A stretch of 9,122 bases of DNA from Frankiales bacterium (GTDB lineage Bacteria; Actinomycetota; Actinomycetes; JAFAQI01). The stretch spans positions 1 to 9,122 of the forward strand of contig JAFAQI010000195.1 of the NCBI GenBank assembly GCA_019246495.1. The letters run 5' to 3'. Under the pieces are notes generated by a model, which saw nothing but the letters and a program-made list of their open reading frames with translations, did not search any database and had not been told where the DNA came from. Position numbers and translations under genes: made by a program. Of the stretch, positions 8,781 through 9,122 are shown one piece after another. Position 1 is the first letter of the stretch. Each line of letters opens with the position of its first letter.

Positions 8781-8786
8781 TACATT
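8781..8786 (+). promoter_or_regulatory. Candidate -10 element for the divergent exported-protein gene
   Basis: On the plus strand TACATT fits TANNNT. Transcription from it would start near 8793 and give a leader of about 80 nt that includes the inverted repeat at 8828–8851. It overlaps the candidate hisI -10 on the other strand, which would make the two promoters mutually exclusive. No convincing -35 box is present, because the region upstream is the start of hisI. Confidence 0.3.
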
Positions 8787-8789
8787 CTG
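8784..8789 (-). promoter_or_regulatory. Candidate -10 element for a leaderless hisI–trp transcript
   Basis: On the minus strand CAGAAT differs from TANNNT only at its first base and ends 6 nt before the hisI ATG. A promoter is expected here because hisI is the first gene of the minus-strand cluster and faces a divergent gene. The lack of a Shine-Dalgarno site supports leaderless initiation. No clear -35 box is seen. Confidence 0.42.
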
Positions 8790-8827
8790 CCCGCCGCGCC
8801 ACCCCACCTGGATCGACGCAGGCTCCG

Positions 8828-8851
8828 GGTGCGTGCCACAGTTCACGCACC
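8828..8851. repeat. Perfect 8-bp inverted repeat in the divergent intergenic region
   Basis: GGTGCGTG (8828–8835) and CACGCACC (8844–8851) are exact reverse complements separated by 8 nt (CCACAGTT). The arm centres are 16 nt apart. The repeat lies in the 96-nt space between hisI and the exported-protein gene, 22 nt before the latter's ATG. It could be an operator for a dimeric regulator or an RNA hairpin in the 5' leader of the exported-protein gene. No regulator can be named from the sequence. Confidence 0.6.
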
Positions 8852-8861
8852 GACCGGAGAC

Positions 8862-8866
8862 AGGGG
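8862..8866 (+). promoter_or_regulatory. Probable Shine-Dalgarno site of the exported-protein gene
   Basis: AGGGG is followed by CTTTTTC and then the ATG at 8874, a 7-nt spacing. It supports translation starting at that ATG from a leadered mRNA, unlike the divergent hisI. Confidence 0.6.
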
Positions 8867-8873
8867 CTTTTTC

Positions 8874-9122
8874 ATGCGTGTGCCGCTGGTGCGCTCGTTG
8901 GGTGTTGTCGTTGCGATGGCCGCGATCTCGGCCGGCTCCGCGCTGACCGCGGCAGCTGACCCGGTGCAAGGTTGCAACGACGCCACGCCGCAGCCCACGT
9001 CCTTCTGCATCAAGTACGACGCCAACGTCACGAAGAACGGCATCGAGACGCCGACGCCCGCCGAAGCAGGCGACGTCGGCGATTTCAACTGGTCGCTGGT
9101 CAACTCCTCCAGCAACGAGCCC
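8874..9122 (+). CDS. Exported protein of unknown function, N-terminal part (truncated by window edge)
   Basis: The ATG at 8874 opens an 83-codon frame that runs uninterrupted to the window end. It begins with a classical signal peptide: basic residues Arg2 and Arg7, a hydrophobic core around 9–24, and a likely signal peptidase I site after LTAAA, giving a mature protein starting at about Asp29. There is no lipobox cysteine, so it is secreted or later anchored rather than a lipoprotein. The mature part shows two cysteines (Cys34 and Cys45) that could pair outside the cell, is rich in Asn, Asp, Thr and Pro, and has no domain I recognise. It is transcribed away from hisI and is preceded by AGGGG and an 8-bp inverted repeat. 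Coding is supported by the signal peptide, ribosome site and open frame. Function is unknown. Confidence 0.85.
   Translation, partial: MRVPLVRSLGVVVAMAAISAGSALTAAADPVQGCNDATPQPTSFCIKYDANVTKNGIETPTPAEAGDVGDFNWSLVNSSSNEP

Noticed and set aside
8403..8969. Longer hisI start far upstream (GTG/ATG-type starts near 8969)
   Set aside because: It would overlap the divergent exported-protein gene and its control region, and the added sequence does not resemble any cyclohydrolase N-terminus.

Overview
This is a GC-rich chromosomal window with the gene order and protein features of an actinobacterium. The hisI–trpE–(small membrane protein)–trpC–trpB–trpA–lgt order resembles the Mycobacterium and Streptomyces trp region, and the TrpE-linked membrane protein is an actinobacterial family. 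I cannot name a genus from the sequence alone. I see no mobile element, CRISPR array, tRNA, rRNA or prophage gene.

Nine of the ten genes lie head to tail on the minus strand, so they read from right to left. Starting near 8.78 kb they are hisI (histidine synthesis), trpE (anthranilate synthase component I), a four-helix membrane protein of the trp region, trpC, trpB and trpA (last steps of tryptophan synthesis), a small dimeric alpha/beta-barrel-like protein, lgt (lipoprotein lipidation), a VIT/CCC1-type iron/manganese transporter, and the first 436 codons of gltB (glutamate synthase large subunit), which runs off the left edge. The tenth gene, on the plus strand at the right edge, diverges from hisI. 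It encodes the start of an exported protein of unknown function and is cut by the window end.

The minus-strand genes are very compact. Four junctions (hisI/trpE, trpC/trpB, trpB/trpA, lgt/VIT) are 4-nt NTGA overlaps, which implies translational coupling. The larger gaps are 81 nt (VIT to gltB), 76 nt (trpA to the small protein), 58 nt (membrane protein to trpC) and 35 nt (small protein to lgt). Three starts without a convincing Shine-Dalgarno sequence (hisI, trpC, lgt) each have a -10-like hexamer ending exactly 6 nt before the start codon, the geometry expected of leaderless actinobacterial transcripts. The small protein and the VIT gene instead have strong AGGAGG sites.

Functionally, TrpE, TrpC and TrpB/TrpA cover chorismate to anthranilate and CdRP to tryptophan. 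trpG, trpD and trpF are not in the window. In many actinobacteria the TrpF step is done by the bifunctional histidine/tryptophan isomerase PriA, so hisI beside trpE fits a shared his–trp block. GltB supplies glutamate nitrogen. lgt and the VIT transporter are housekeeping neighbours with no direct role in tryptophan synthesis. Overall this is mostly ordinary core metabolism. The most interesting points are the promoter architecture, an 8-bp inverted repeat in the divergent hisI/exported-protein region, and the unassigned small and exported proteins. I found no evidence of a new multi-gene system.
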